Part shown: positions 24,666 through 33,994 of the stretch, piece after piece
Layout: each line of letters starts with the position of its first letter
Position numbering within the stretch: the stretch's first letter is position 1
Assembly: GCA_002490525.1 (NCBI GenBank)
Contig: DKUE01000019.1
Coordinates: forward strand, 49,022-113,021
Reading direction: 5' to 3'
DNA: 64,000 bases
Source of the DNA: Ruminococcaceae bacterium UBA7212
GTDB lineage: Bacteria > Bacillota > Clostridia > Oscillospirales > Acutalibacteraceae
Translations under genes and position numbers: made by a program
Notes under the pieces: generated by a model
Seen by the model: the letters and a program-made list of their open reading frames with translations, nothing else
Told to the model about the DNA's origin: nothing
The model's database searches: none

Positions 24666-25874
24666 ATGCAGCCGTATACTATTTTTAAGAGCTTATGTAT
24701 TATTATTGTTGCCGCAAAGCTGTTCGGCATTGTCGCGCGCAAGCTGAAGGCGCCGCAGGTGGTCGGTGAGATTATTGCGGGGCTTGTCATCGGACCGAGC
24801 GTACTGGGGCTTGTCGGACAAAGTGATTTTTTAGCGCAGATGGCGGAAATCGGCGTAGTACTTTTGATGTTTTCCGCAGGCTTACAGACCAATTTACAAG
24901 ATCTGTTGAAAACAGGTCCGAAAGCTTTCGCTATTGCATGCGCGGGGGTGTTTGTTCCGCTGTTCGGCGGCACACTTTTGTATATGTGCATTTACGGCTT
25001 TTCACCGCTCGGTTCGCCTGAATTCTACCGTGCGGTATTCATCGGTGTCATTATGACCGCAACCTCCGTCAGTATCACGGTGCAGACGTTAAAGGAACTC
25101 GGCAAGCTTTCTTCGGAGCTTGGCACCACTGTGTTAAGTGCGGCGATTATCGACGATGTCATCGGTATTATTGTGTTAACCTTTGTTGTGGGTCTTAATG
25201 GCGGGGATGTAAAACCGACTTCGGTGCTGTTAAAAACCTTGCTGTTTTTTGTCGTTTCCTTCGTGTTTGGCTTTATCTGCTACAAGGTGTTCCGCTGGTG
25301 CGACAAGCGCTGGCCGCATACGCGCCGTATTCCGATTGCGGGACTTGCACTTTGCTTCGGTATGGCGTTTGTGGCGGAGCGTCTGTTCGGAATTGCCGAT
25401 ATTACGGGCGCATATGTTGCCGGTATTATCCTTTGCAGTATCCGCGATTCCGAATATATTGCCGAGAAAATGGATATCAGCTCCTATATGCTGTTCGGTC
25501 CCGTATTTTTTGCCAGTATCGGCTTAAAAACCTCACTCGATGCTATTTCGGGTGATTTGGTGCTGTTTGCCGTCGGCTTTGTTTTAGTTGCTCTGCTGTG
25601 TAAGATTATCGGCTGTTCTCTTATGGCACGCGTATGCCGCTTTCAATGGGGCGATTCTTTGAAAATCGGCGTCGGTATGATGACGCGCGGCGAGGTGGCG
25701 CTGATTGTGGCGCAAAAGGGACTTTCCTGCGGAATTATTTCCTCGGCATATTTCACGCCTGTTATTCTGTTGATTCTGATTTCTTCTATTGTGACGCCGA
25801 TTTTCCTAAAACTCCTTTTTGCGCGGGATGATAAACGTATCCAACCACCCGCTGAAGCAACGGAGGTTGAATAG
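24666..25874 (+). CDS. CPA2-family cation:proton antiporter
   Basis: This 402-residue protein has about twelve membrane helices and the Na+/H+ exchanger fold. Family segments include GLVIGPSVLGL, SVSITVQTL, the paired-acid IIDDVIGI and MMTRGEVALI. It lacks a C-terminal TrkA-N domain, so it resembles KefB-like or NapA-like antiporters without a nucleotide gate. It exchanges Na+ or K+ for protons. It has its own promoter and terminator. Confidence 0.88.
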   Translation: MQPYTIFKSLCIIIVAAKLFGIVARKLKAPQVVGEIIAGLVIGPSVLGLVGQSDFLAQMAEIGVVLLMFSAGLQTNLQDLLKTGPKAFAIACAGVFVPLFGGTLLYMCIYGFSPLGSPEFYRAVFIGVIMTATSVSITVQTLKELGKLSSELGTTVLSAAIIDDVIGIIVLTFVVGLNGGDVKPTSVLLKTLLFFVVSFVFGFICYKVFRWCDKRWPHTRRIPIAGLALCFGMAFVAERLFGIADITGAYVAGIILCSIRDSEYIAEKMDISSYMLFGPVFFASIGLKTSLDAISGDLVLFAVGFVLVALLCKIIGCSLMARVCRFQWGDSLKIGVGMMTRGEVALIVAQKGLSCGIISSAYFTPVILLILISSIVTPIFLKLLFARDDKRIQPPAEATEVE

Positions 25875-25877
25875 AAG

Positions 25878-25913
25878 AAAACGCAAGGCAAAAATGTCTT
25901 GCGTTTTTCTTTT
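25878..25913 (+). terminator. Terminator after the antiporter
   Basis: AAAACGCAAG and CTTGCGTTTT pair around a 10-base loop, followed by TTCTTTT. Confidence 0.85.
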
Positions 25914-25964
25914 GTGCAACAGATAAAAAATGGATGTGCTACTGTGCATGTTTTAAACAATTTC

Positions 25965-25980
25965 TTGTGATTTTTCACAG
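25965..25980. promoter_or_regulatory. TGTGA-TTTT-TCACA palindrome upstream of the iol operon
   Basis: Two 5-base arms with a 4-base centre lie 33 bases upstream of the -35 box. The arms resemble CRP/FNR-family half-sites, though the spacing is shorter than the usual six. It is a candidate site for catabolite or redox control of inositol use. Confidence 0.35.
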
Positions 25981-26012
25981 TTTATTCTCGGATAATTCTA
26001 ACGGAAAGCCAA

Positions 26013-26041
26013 TTGAAAAACAGTGCTAAAAGTGCTATAAA
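26013..26041 (+). promoter_or_regulatory. Promoter of the iol operon
   Basis: TTGAAA (26013-26018), a 17-base spacer and TATAAA (26036-26041) lie 69 bases before iolJ. Confidence 0.7.
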
Positions 26042-26109
26042 TATATAAAGTTTAATATGGGTGTTTTATGAATATACACCTATATGCAAGAAAGGCGTGT
26101 AGCTTTTAA

Positions 26110-26949
26110 ATGGCACTGGTTGCAATGAAAGACTTGCTCGAACGGGCAGAAGAAAATCAGATTGCTGTCGGCGCGTTTTCCGTCGGCAATATGGAAATGA
26201 TTTTGGGCGCTGTCAAGGCGGCAGAAGAGGCGAATACGCCGATTATTTTGCAGATTGCCGAGGTGCGTTTGCCGTATGCACCGCTTGAAATTATCGGTCC
26301 GATGATGATTGCGGCGGCGGAAAATGCCTCTGTGGATATTGCGGTGCACCTTGACCACGGGCTGCGCACGGAAACTGTTGCCAAGGCGCTGGATATCGGG
26401 TTTACTTCCGTAATGTTTGACGGCTCGCAAATGCCGCTTTCGGAAAACATTGCCACCGTGAAAAATGTCGTAAATTTCGCAAGCGATTATGACGCGACTG
26501 TGGAAGCCGAGCTCGGCGTAGTCGGCGGCAATGAGGGCGAGGGAAAAGCGCACGAAATTCTGTGCACCAATCCTGCGGATGCGGTGCGGTTCTGTGATGA
26601 AACGGGCGTAGATGCTTTGGCGGTTGCCATCGGCAACGCACACGGCAATTATCCGAAACTGCCCGAGCTGCGCTTTGATGTACTGGAGAAAATTCATAAT
26701 GCTGTCAAAACACCGTTGGTGCTCCACGGCGGTACGGGCATTACTCCGGAAATGTTCCGTCGCTGCATCACCTTAGGCGTGCGGAAAATCAATATTGCAA
26801 CCGCGTCTTTTGATGCACTCAGCAGTTACGCCAAAGCCTATTGCGACAACAAAGAGGGGAAACCGAATTACTTTGAGCTTTCTTCCTGCGAGGTCGAGGG
26901 CGTCTATCAAAATGTGAAAAAGCATATCGAGATTTTTAATATGGCGTAA
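26110..26949 (+). CDS. iolJ: Class II aldolase, likely 6-phospho-5-dehydro-2-deoxy-D-gluconate aldolase
   Basis: This 279-residue class II (zinc) aldolase has HLDHG with the zinc histidine, an acidic VEAELG motif, and the phosphate-binding HGGTG. By itself it could be fructose-bisphosphate or tagatose-bisphosphate aldolase. Its place at the head of the iol genes points to IolJ, which splits DKG-phosphate into malonate semialdehyde and dihydroxyacetone phosphate. AAAGG precedes the ATG with modest spacing. Confidence 0.82.
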   Translation: MALVAMKDLLERAEENQIAVGAFSVGNMEMILGAVKAAEEANTPIILQIAEVRLPYAPLEIIGPMMIAAAENASVDIAVHLDHGLRTETVAKALDIGFTSVMFDGSQMPLSENIATVKNVVNFASDYDATVEAELGVVGGNEGEGKAHEILCTNPADAVRFCDETGVDALAVAIGNAHGNYPKLPELRFDVLEKIHNAVKTPLVLHGGTGITPEMFRRCITLGVRKINIATASFDALSSYAKAYCDNKEGKPNYFELSSCEVEGVYQNVKKHIEIFNMA

Positions 26950-26975
26950 AGATTTCCAACCTTTTTCGCGCCTGC

Positions 26976-27120
26976 TTAGAGGGAACTGTCGAGCGAAGCG
27001 AGACTGAGGGCGATTGCCCACTCAAAACCCGTAGGTAACGACCTTCTGTGTTGTTCCGTAGGGGGCGACGACTCGGTGCCCCGCCGAAATCAGAACAACC
27101 TGTAAACGAACACGCGTAGA
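26976..27120 (+). repeat. Dispersed intergenic repeat, iolJ-iolC spacer
   Basis: This spacer contains TTAGAGGG, then GTCGAGCGAAGCGAGACTGA (26989-27008), then CCGTAGGGGGCGAC. The GTCGAGC-AAGCGAGAC core recurs in the iolE-iolA spacer at 32373-32392, with a G/A change. No gene is seen in the spacer. It looks like a non-autonomous intergenic repeat family. Confidence 0.6.
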
Positions 27121-27179
27121 AGAAAAATACCCGTTCGTCCCTGTTTGCAAAAATGAATTATTATTAAAGGAGCATCCTT

Positions 27180-28196
27180 ATGCAATACATTCAATTTGAC
27201 CAAACCAAGCCTTACGATTTAATCCTTTTGGGAAGGGTCGCTGTCGATTTTAACCCGGTCGACTATTATTGTCCCTTAAACGAAAGCACGACCTTTAAGC
27301 GCTATCTTGGCGGTTCGCCTGCCAATATCGCGGTAGGACTTGCACGCTTGGGCAAGAAAGTCGGCTTTTTTGCGCGTGTTTCCGATGACCAGCTCGGTAC
27401 ATTCGTAACAGACTTTTTCGAAAACGAGGGAATTGACACTTCGCACATCAAGCGCTGTCAAAACGGCGAAAAAATCGGTTTGACCTTTACCGAAATCAAG
27501 TCCGAAACCGAAAGCTCCATTTTGATGTACCGCAATGATGCGGCAGATTTAAAGCTGGATGTTTCCGATATTGATGAGGACTATATTAAACAGACCAAGG
27601 CGCTTTTGATTTCAGGCACGGCGCTTGCCGAAAGCCCCTCGCGCGAAGCGGCACTCAAGGCAGTCGCCTTTGCAAAACGTAATAACGTACCGATTATTTT
27701 CGACATTGATTACCGCGCTTATAACTGGAAAAACGCCGATGAAATTGCGATTTACTATTCTGCCGTAGCCAAAGAAGCCGATGTCATCCTCGGCTCGCGT
27801 GAGGAATACGATTTAACGGAAAGCTTAATTAAAAGCGGTATGACGGATGAAGAGACCGCCGCACTGTGGCACAGCTATCACGCAAAAATTGTCATTGTTA
27901 AGCACGGCAAAGAAGGCTCGACTGCCTATACCAACGACGGCGAAAGCTATTCCATTAAGCCGTTTCCCGTAAAGCTTTTGAAATCCTTCGGCGGCGGAGA
28001 CGGTTACGCTTCTGCGTTCCTCTACGGGCTGTTTGAGGGTTATGACATTATGGACGCCTTGGAATTCGGTTCGGCGTCTGCCGCGATGCTCGTCGCGTCG
28101 CATGCCTGCTCGCAGGATATGCCTACTGTCGAAGCGGTAAAAGAATTTATTCAAAAAGAAAAGGAAGAATACGGCGAAATGGTTGCAAGAGCATAA
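27180..28196 (+). CDS. iolC: 5-dehydro-2-deoxygluconokinase
   Basis: This 338-residue PfkB-family kinase phosphorylates 5-dehydro-2-deoxy-D-gluconate (DKG) at C6. The N-terminal signature is GGSPANIAVGLARLG. The C-terminal ATP/catalytic motif is GGGDGYASAFLYGL, with the base Asp in GGGD as usual for IolC. AAGGAG precedes the ATG by 6-7 bases. It acts just before IolJ in the pathway. Confidence 0.92.
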   Translation: MQYIQFDQTKPYDLILLGRVAVDFNPVDYYCPLNESTTFKRYLGGSPANIAVGLARLGKKVGFFARVSDDQLGTFVTDFFENEGIDTSHIKRCQNGEKIGLTFTEIKSETESSILMYRNDAADLKLDVSDIDEDYIKQTKALLISGTALAESPSREAALKAVAFAKRNNVPIIFDIDYRAYNWKNADEIAIYYSAVAKEADVILGSREEYDLTESLIKSGMTDEETAALWHSYHAKIVIVKHGKEGSTAYTNDGESYSIKPFPVKLLKSFGGGDGYASAFLYGLFEGYDIMDALEFGSASAAMLVASHACSQDMPTVEAVKEFIQKEKEEYGEMVARA

Positions 28197-28235
28197 TTTT
28201 GGCTGATTTTCCAAAGAACTGTGTTGTGCCTGTCT

Positions 28236-28290
28236 CGGAATGTCTGCACAATCCGTAGGAGCGATTGCGTGTAGCCCGTATAAGAGTGGA
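28236..28290 (+). repeat. Repeat-like spacer after iolC
   Basis: TCTGCACAATCCGTAGGAGCG resembles the CCGTAGGGGGCGA part of the iolJ-iolC spacer. It is a short, degenerate copy, shown by eye only. Confidence 0.35.
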
Positions 28291-28298
28291 GAGGTATA

Positions 28299-28651
28299 AT
28301 GACACAGCAAGATTTAACCGAATTGGGTTATACAGATGAAAGAGGACTTTTTACTGCGGCAAAAGTCGTAAAAGAAGCTTTTGATTATCAAGGGATTATA
28401 CAACGTTTGTACGGCATGTTTTTTTGTGCATAAAAGGCAATGAATTAGATGTTTATGATGAAGTAACCTTTGGTAAAATCGGAGAACAGATAACGAGCTT
28501 TGATACGCGGAAGATGTCAGAGCTAAAAACATCGTCATTTATATTTAATTCTTATCTGCAATTCCGTTGTAACGGCGTGGTGTATAAATTCAATGGTTTT
28601 GCAAATGCAAAATTGATTATTAACGCAATTACGGAGTCGAATAAAGTCTGA
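28299..28651 (+). pseudogene. Frameshifted small hypothetical gene
   Basis: An ATG at 28299 with GGAGAGG opens a frame reading MTQQDLTELGYTDERGLFTA and running to YGMFFCA before a stop at about 28432. The next frame then carries CIKGNELDVYDEVTFGKIGE to a stop at 28651. Adding one T to the T7 run near 28424 joins the two into a 117-residue protein. It therefore looks like one gene broken by a single-base deletion in a homopolymer, or a sequencing error. No family is recognised; no other iol cluster gene matches its size. Confidence 0.6.
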
Positions 28652-28706
28652 TTTCATAGGGGCGGATTTTCCCGCCCGTAATATTTCTATTCTAAAAGGT
28701 GATACC

Positions 28707-29477
28707 ATGTACGAAACCCCTGTTTTCAACGAAAACAACGAAAAAATCCTCTGCGAAATGGGCGGCAAAAATGCCGATATGCTTATGACCGTTAAGGTCA
28801 AAAAGCTCGCGGCAGGTGAATCCGTCACCGTTTGCAGTGCGGTTAATGAAACGGCGATACTGTTACTGCAAGGTGAGGTGGAATACCTGTTTGGGGGAAA
28901 AACAGAAACCGCAGCACGCCGCAGTCCGTTTTTGGATAAGCCCTACTGCGTGCATTTCTCCCACAAAAAGGCGGTTACGGTAGTGGCGAAAACCGATGCG
29001 CGGATTCTTATTCAGCAGACGGACAATGCGAATGATTTTGATACTGTTTGGTATACGCCCGAAAACTGCACCTTGCAGGAATTCGGCAAGGCGCAGTGGA
29101 ACGGCACCGCGCACAGACAGGTATTAACCGTATTTGACTATGAAAACGCACCGTATTCCAATATGGTTTTGGGCGAGGTGTTTCATAAGCCCGGGTGCTG
29201 GTCGAGCTATCCGCCGCACTATCATCCCCAGCCTGAGCTGTACTACTATGAATTTGATAAGCCGCAGGGCTTCGGCGTGGGCTTTAACGGGGACGAGTGC
29301 TATAAGATTGCAAACGGCGGTGCGCTGTCTATCACGCCGATGAAAACGCACCAGCAGGTAGCTGCTCCCGGATATTCGATGTATTACGTTTGGATGATTC
29401 GCCATCTGGACGGAGACCCGTGGCGTAAAACGCGGATTGACGACCCCGACCACGCATGGCTGTTAGAGGAGAAATAA
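28707..29477 (+). CDS. iolB: 5-deoxy-glucuronate isomerase
   Basis: This 256-residue bicupin converts 5-deoxy-glucuronate to DKG. The C-terminal cupin has the metal motif SSYPPHYHPQPELYYY (histidines about 172-176) followed by the second-half THQQ. The N-terminal cupin is degenerate, as normal for IolB. AAAGGTG lies upstream of the ATG. A repeat-like GGGGCGGATTTTCCCGCCC hairpin lies in the spacer before it (28659-28677). Confidence 0.92.
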   Translation: MYETPVFNENNEKILCEMGGKNADMLMTVKVKKLAAGESVTVCSAVNETAILLLQGEVEYLFGGKTETAARRSPFLDKPYCVHFSHKKAVTVVAKTDARILIQQTDNANDFDTVWYTPENCTLQEFGKAQWNGTAHRQVLTVFDYENAPYSNMVLGEVFHKPGCWSSYPPHYHPQPELYYYEFDKPQGFGVGFNGDECYKIANGGALSITPMKTHQQVAAPGYSMYYVWMIRHLDGDPWRKTRIDDPDHAWLLEEK

Positions 29478-29489
29478 GGAGGTATACCT

Positions 29490-31409
29490 ATGGCATATAT
29501 GACCACGGCACAGGCGCTTGTCAAATTCTTAGACAATCAGTATGTGTTGTTTGACGGCAAAGAAACCAAATTTGTGGATGGTATTTTTACCATTTTCGGG
29601 CACGGCATTGTCTGCGGACTCGGCGAAGCGCTTGATTCCGACCGCGGCGGTCTCACCGTGTATCAGGGCAAAAACGAGCAGGGTATGGCGCATGCGGCAA
29701 CGGCGTTTGCAAAACAAAATAACCGCCGTAAAATTATTGCCTGTTCTTCGTCTATCGGCCCGGGCGCGGCGAATATGGTGACGGCGGCGGCGACGGCAAC
29801 TGTCAACCATGTGCCGCTTTTGCTGTTCCCTGCGGATGCATTTTCGACCAGACAGCCCGATCCTGTTTTACAGCAGTTTGAGCAGGTACAGTCACTTACC
29901 ATTACTACAAATGACGCTTACAAGGCAGTTTGCCGTTATTGGGACAGAATTGCGCGTCCCGAACAGCTCATGAGCGCGATGATAAACGCCATGCGTGTGC
30001 TGACCGATACTGCCGAGACAGGCGCGGTCTGCATTTCCATGCCGCAGGATGTTGAGGGCGAAACCTATGATTTCCCCGAAGAATTTCTGCAAAAGCGTGT
30101 GCATAGAATCACCCGTCTTGCACCCGCACCCGAAGAGGTTGCGGATATTGCCGAAATTCTTTTAAACGCGAAAAAACCGCTTGTGATTTGCGGCGGCGGC
30201 GTGCGTTATTCCGAGGCGGGCGAGACGCTGGAGAAATTCTGCCGCGATTTTAACATTCCCTTTGCCGAAACGCAGAGCGGCAAAACTGCCTGTCTGTCGA
30301 GTAACAAATACAACCTCGGCGGTGTCGGTGTTACGGGTAACTCCGCGGGGAATGCACTCGCGTCAGCGGCCGATGTGATTCTCGGCGTCGGTACGCGTTT
30401 TTCCGATTTCACTACGGGCTCAAAATCGCTGTTCCGTGCGGACGCAAAGGTGCTTACAATCAATACTTCCCGCTTTGATGCGTATAAGCTCGGCGCTGTC
30501 AAGCTGGTTGCCGATGCAAAATTGGGCTTAGAAGCACTTTCAGTGTTTCTCAAGCAACGTAATTACCAATCGGCTTATACCAACGAAATTGAGACTGCGC
30601 GTGCCGAATGGGCAAAAGAAATGCAGTTCCTTGCCGATTATCAATACGACGAAAACTTTAAGCCTCTGATTGCGGCAGGCGACAAACGCACGATTCCCGA
30701 ATTTGTGGAGAGAATCGGCGGCAGATTGACGCAAACGGCGGCGGTTGCAAAAGTGCGCGCGTTGATTCCGCCCGATGCGGTTTGTGTCGGTGCGGCAGGG
30801 TCTTTGCCCGGGGATTTACAGCGTATGTGGACTTCAGACAGCCGATATTCTTACAATATGGAATACGGTTATTCCTGTATGGGCTATGAAATTGCGGGGG
30901 CGTTCGGCTCGAAGCTTGCCGACCCCGAAAAGGAAGTCTACGCCATGTGCGGTGACGGCAGTTACCTTATGCTCCATTCGGAACTTGTGACAAGCGTGCA
31001 GGAACATAAGAAAATCAATGTTCTACTGTTTGATAACAGCGGCTTCGGCTGTATCAATAACCTCGAAATGTCCAACGGTATCGGCAATCTTGCAACGGAA
31101 TTCCGTTTCCGTGACGAAAACGGCGAGCTTCTGGGTGATTTGGTGCCGATTGATTTTGCCAAGGCGGCGAGCGGTTACGGCGTAAAAACCTATACCGCAA
31201 AAACGATGGAGGAGTTGGAATTCGCGTTGCTCGACAGCCAAAAGCAAACGGTATCCACCTTGATTGATATTAAGGTGTTGCCGAAGTCTATGACCGATGG
31301 GTACGGTGCATGGTGGCATGTCGGCGTGGCAAGTACATCGCAAAATGAAGCCGTTCGGGCGGCTTACGAAAATAAAAAAGCGAACTTAGAGAAAGCGAGG
31401 AAATACTGA
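29490..31409 (+). CDS. iolD: 3D-(3,5/4)-trihydroxycyclohexane-1,2-dione hydrolase
   Basis: This 639-residue thiamine-diphosphate enzyme opens the inositol-derived ring to 5-deoxy-glucuronate. It has the three-domain acetolactate-synthase layout: an N-terminal Pyr domain with the activating glutamate in the AHAATAFA region, a central Rossmann-like domain, and a C-terminal PP domain with GDGSYLMLHSE and NNSGFGC-type metal/TPP motif (DNSGFGCINN). AGGAGG precedes the ATG. Its stop overlaps the iolE start. Confidence 0.93.
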   Translation: MAYMTTAQALVKFLDNQYVLFDGKETKFVDGIFTIFGHGIVCGLGEALDSDRGGLTVYQGKNEQGMAHAATAFAKQNNRRKIIACSSSIGPGAANMVTAAATATVNHVPLLLFPADAFSTRQPDPVLQQFEQVQSLTITTNDAYKAVCRYWDRIARPEQLMSAMINAMRVLTDTAETGAVCISMPQDVEGETYDFPEEFLQKRVHRITRLAPAPEEVADIAEILLNAKKPLVICGGGVRYSEAGETLEKFCRDFNIPFAETQSGKTACLSSNKYNLGGVGVTGNSAGNALASAADVILGVGTRFSDFTTGSKSLFRADAKVLTINTSRFDAYKLGAVKLVADAKLGLEALSVFLKQRNYQSAYTNEIETARAEWAKEMQFLADYQYDENFKPLIAAGDKRTIPEFVERIGGRLTQTAAVAKVRALIPPDAVCVGAAGSLPGDLQRMWTSDSRYSYNMEYGYSCMGYEIAGAFGSKLADPEKEVYAMCGDGSYLMLHSELVTSVQEHKKINVLLFDNSGFGCINNLEMSNGIGNLATEFRFRDENGELLGDLVPIDFAKAASGYGVKTYTAKTMEELEFALLDSQKQTVSTLIDIKVLPKSMTDGYGAWWHVGVASTSQNEAVRAAYENKKANLEKARKY

Positions 31410-32302
31410 TGTTAGACAAAAGCAAAGTGAAACTCGGTATTGCGCCGATTGCCTGGACAAATGACGATATGCCCGATCTTGGTGCCGAAAATACTTTTGA
31501 GCAGTGCGTTTCGGAAATGGCGCTTGCAGGCTTTACAGGCTGTGAGGTCGGCAATAAATATCCGAAAGATGCCGTTGTGCTCAAGAAGGCGCTGGAACTT
31601 CGCGGCATGCAGATTTGCAATGCGTGGTTTTCGACCTTTTTAACGACAAAGCCGTATGAGGAAACCGAGCGCGATTTCATCCGCCACATTACCTTTTTAA
31701 AAGAAATGGGCGCAAAGGTGGTCGGCGTGTCCGAGCAGGGGCACTCCATTCAGGGGACGGACAAATCCATTTTCCGCGACAAATATGTGATGAACGACGG
31801 CGAATGGGAGTTGCTTTGCACGGGACTTAACAAACTCGGCAAGGTTGCAAAGGATATGGGCATTCAGCTTTGCTTCCATCATCATATGGGTACGGTTGTG
31901 CAAACTGCGGCGGAAATTGACCGCATGATGGAGAATACTGACCCCGAATTATTCGGTTTGCTGTTTGATTCTGGTCATCTCGCTTACTGCGGTGAAGACT
32001 ATATGGCGGTGCTCAAAAAATATGCGGACCGTGTGCGCCACGTCCACTTAAAGGACATTCGTCCCGAAGTGATTGCAAAGGTCAAAGAAGAGAATTTAAG
32101 CTTTTTAGACGGCGTTCGCATGGGGGCGTTTACTGTGCCCGGCGACGGTGCATTGGATTTCAAGCCGATTTTTGACGTGCTGGAAGAAGTTAGATACGAA
32201 GGCTATGTGCTTGTAGAAGCCGAGCAGGACCCGGCAAAAGCAAACCCGCTGGAATATGCAATCAAAGCTCGCAAATATATCAACGAGGTTTCGGGTCTAT
32301 AA
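31409..32302 (+). CDS. iolE: Inosose dehydratase
   Basis: This 297-residue TIM-barrel metalloenzyme of the xylose-isomerase-like family dehydrates 2-keto-myo-inositol to the cyclohexane dione used by IolD. Metal-site segments include EMGAKVVGVSEQG, LCFHHHMGT, LLFDSGHLAYCG, HVHLKD and the late VEAEQDP glutamate. It starts at an ATG overlapping the iolD stop (TGATG), so the two are coupled. Confidence 0.92.
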   Translation: MLDKSKVKLGIAPIAWTNDDMPDLGAENTFEQCVSEMALAGFTGCEVGNKYPKDAVVLKKALELRGMQICNAWFSTFLTTKPYEETERDFIRHITFLKEMGAKVVGVSEQGHSIQGTDKSIFRDKYVMNDGEWELLCTGLNKLGKVAKDMGIQLCFHHHMGTVVQTAAEIDRMMENTDPELFGLLFDSGHLAYCGEDYMAVLKKYADRVRHVHLKDIRPEVIAKVKEENLSFLDGVRMGAFTVPGDGALDFKPIFDVLEEVRYEGYVLVEAEQDPAKANPLEYAIKARKYINEVSGL

Positions 32303-32325
32303 TTCTTTTAAATACCAAATATTTT

Positions 32326-32440
32326 CCCTCTTAGAGGGATGTGGCGCGTGCAGAGCGCGTGGCAGAGGGCGCTGTCGAGCAAAGCGAGACCGAGGGAGAA
32401 AACCTTGTTCCGTAAAGTGCGGCGCAACGACCCGCTGTAC
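32326..32440 (+). repeat. Dispersed intergenic repeat, iolE-iolA spacer
   Basis: CCCTCTTAGAGGG (a short palindrome) is followed by GCGCGTGCAGAGCGCG and then CTGTCGAGCAAAGCGAGACC, matching the 26.98 kb copy apart from two substitutions. TTGTTCCGTA is also shared with that copy. It has the look of a small palindromic intergenic element. No gene is present. Confidence 0.6.
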
Positions 32441-32472
32441 TCAAATTTTAATCCCACAAAGGAGCAAATAAA

Positions 32473-33981
32473 ATGGCAGTTGAAAAATTACAGTATTTTG
32501 TAAACGGTCAGTTCAAGGATTCGAAAACCGACACTTGGTACGACCTGCACAATCCGAGCACAGGTGAAATTACCGGACAGGCGCCTTGCTGTACAAACGA
32601 TGAGGTGTTGGAGGCTATCGCGGCGGCAAAAGCGGCATATCCCGGCTGGCGCGCCGTGCCTGCAATCAAGCGCGCACAGATTATGTATAAAATCCGTGAA
32701 TTGATTATTGAGCACATGGAAGAGCTTACGATGTCCGTTGCCTGTGAAAACGGCAAGGTGTGGGGCGAAGCGGAAGGCGATGTTCTCAAGGCAAAGGAAG
32801 GGACAGAGCTTGCAACGCAGGTTCCGTCTTTAATGATGGGCGAAAGCTTAATGGATGCGTCCAGAGGCTACGACACCGTGAAATACCGTGAGCCGCTCGG
32901 CGTATTTGCGGGCATTGTTCCCGTCAATTTCCCCGCGATGATTCCTTTCGGCTGGATGGCGCCCACCTGTATTGCATGCGGTAATACGATGGTTTTGAAA
33001 GCCGCATCTCTCACGCCGAAAACCGCAATGCTGTTTGCGAAGATTTATAAAGAAGCAGGCGTACCGGACGGCGTTATCAACGTGGTGACCTGCTCAAGAA
33101 ACGAAATTAATACCATTCTTGACCACCCCGATGTCAAGGGCATTACCTTTGTCGGTTCTACGCCTGTCGGTTTAAAGATTTACCAGCGCGCGGCGGCGGC
33201 AGGCAAACGTTGTCAGGCGCTTTGTCAGGCGAAAAACCACGCGCTCGTTATGGCGGATGCGGCGCTTGAAAGAACTGTTGCGGGCGTGATTAACTCCGCG
33301 TACGGCTGTGCGGGTCAGCGTTGCATGGCGCTTTCCTGTTGCGTGGTGGAAGAGGCGATTGCCGATAAATTTGTTGCCGAACTCAAAAAACAGGCACAGC
33401 AGATTAAGGTAGGACCCTCTTGGGATAAATCCTCAAAACTCGGTCCGATTACTTATGAAAAGCATTATAAAGAAGTGCTTGCTGATATCGACAAGGGCGT
33501 TAAAGAAGGTGCAGAATTGGTTCTGGACGGCAGAAACTGCACAGTCGAGGGCTATGAGAACGGTTACTTTGTTGGTCCGACCATTTTTGACCATGTTACC
33601 GCTGATATGACTATCGGCAGAGATGAAGTGTTCGGTCCCGTGCTTTGCATCAAGCGTTGTAAAGACTTTAATGAGGGACTTCGCATGATGAATGAAAACC
33701 CGTATGCAAACGGCTCAGTCATTTACACGCAAAGCGGCTATTTCGCACGTGAATTTGCTCGCCATACAGACGGCGGTCAGGTCGGCATCAATGTCGGTAT
33801 CCCTGTACCGGTCGGATTCTTCCCGTTCTCAGGTCATAAGCAGTCCTTCTTCGGCGATTTGCACTGCCTCGGTAAGGACGCTTATCGCTTCTATACCGAG
33901 AGCAAGGCTGTCACCACCCACTGGTTTGACGAAGAAGAAAAAACCGCCACCAACGTTTCTACTTGGGACGGCACAATTTGA
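32473..33981 (+). CDS. iolA: Methylmalonate/malonate-semialdehyde dehydrogenase (acylating)
   Basis: This 502-residue aldehyde dehydrogenase of the MmsA class converts malonate semialdehyde, NAD and CoA to acetyl-CoA and CO2, finishing inositol breakdown. The NAD-binding region has ITFVGSTPVG, and the catalytic cysteine is in CAGQRCMAL. AAAGGAG precedes the ATG. It comes after iolE across a repeat-bearing spacer and is followed 13 bases later by iolG. Confidence 0.92.
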   Translation: MAVEKLQYFVNGQFKDSKTDTWYDLHNPSTGEITGQAPCCTNDEVLEAIAAAKAAYPGWRAVPAIKRAQIMYKIRELIIEHMEELTMSVACENGKVWGEAEGDVLKAKEGTELATQVPSLMMGESLMDASRGYDTVKYREPLGVFAGIVPVNFPAMIPFGWMAPTCIACGNTMVLKAASLTPKTAMLFAKIYKEAGVPDGVINVVTCSRNEINTILDHPDVKGITFVGSTPVGLKIYQRAAAAGKRCQALCQAKNHALVMADAALERTVAGVINSAYGCAGQRCMALSCCVVEEAIADKFVAELKKQAQQIKVGPSWDKSSKLGPITYEKHYKEVLADIDKGVKEGAELVLDGRNCTVEGYENGYFVGPTIFDHVTADMTIGRDEVFGPVLCIKRCKDFNEGLRMMNENPYANGSVIYTQSGYFAREFARHTDGGQVGINVGIPVPVGFFPFSGHKQSFFGDLHCLGKDAYRFYTESKAVTTHWFDEEEKTATNVSTWDGTI

Positions 33982-33994
33982 TTGGAGGAAAATT

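Noticed and set aside
33692..33994. N-terminal extension of the iolG frame
   Set aside because: It lies wholly within iolA in another frame and lacks conserved sequence; TTGGAGGAAA at 33983-33992 supports the start at 33995.
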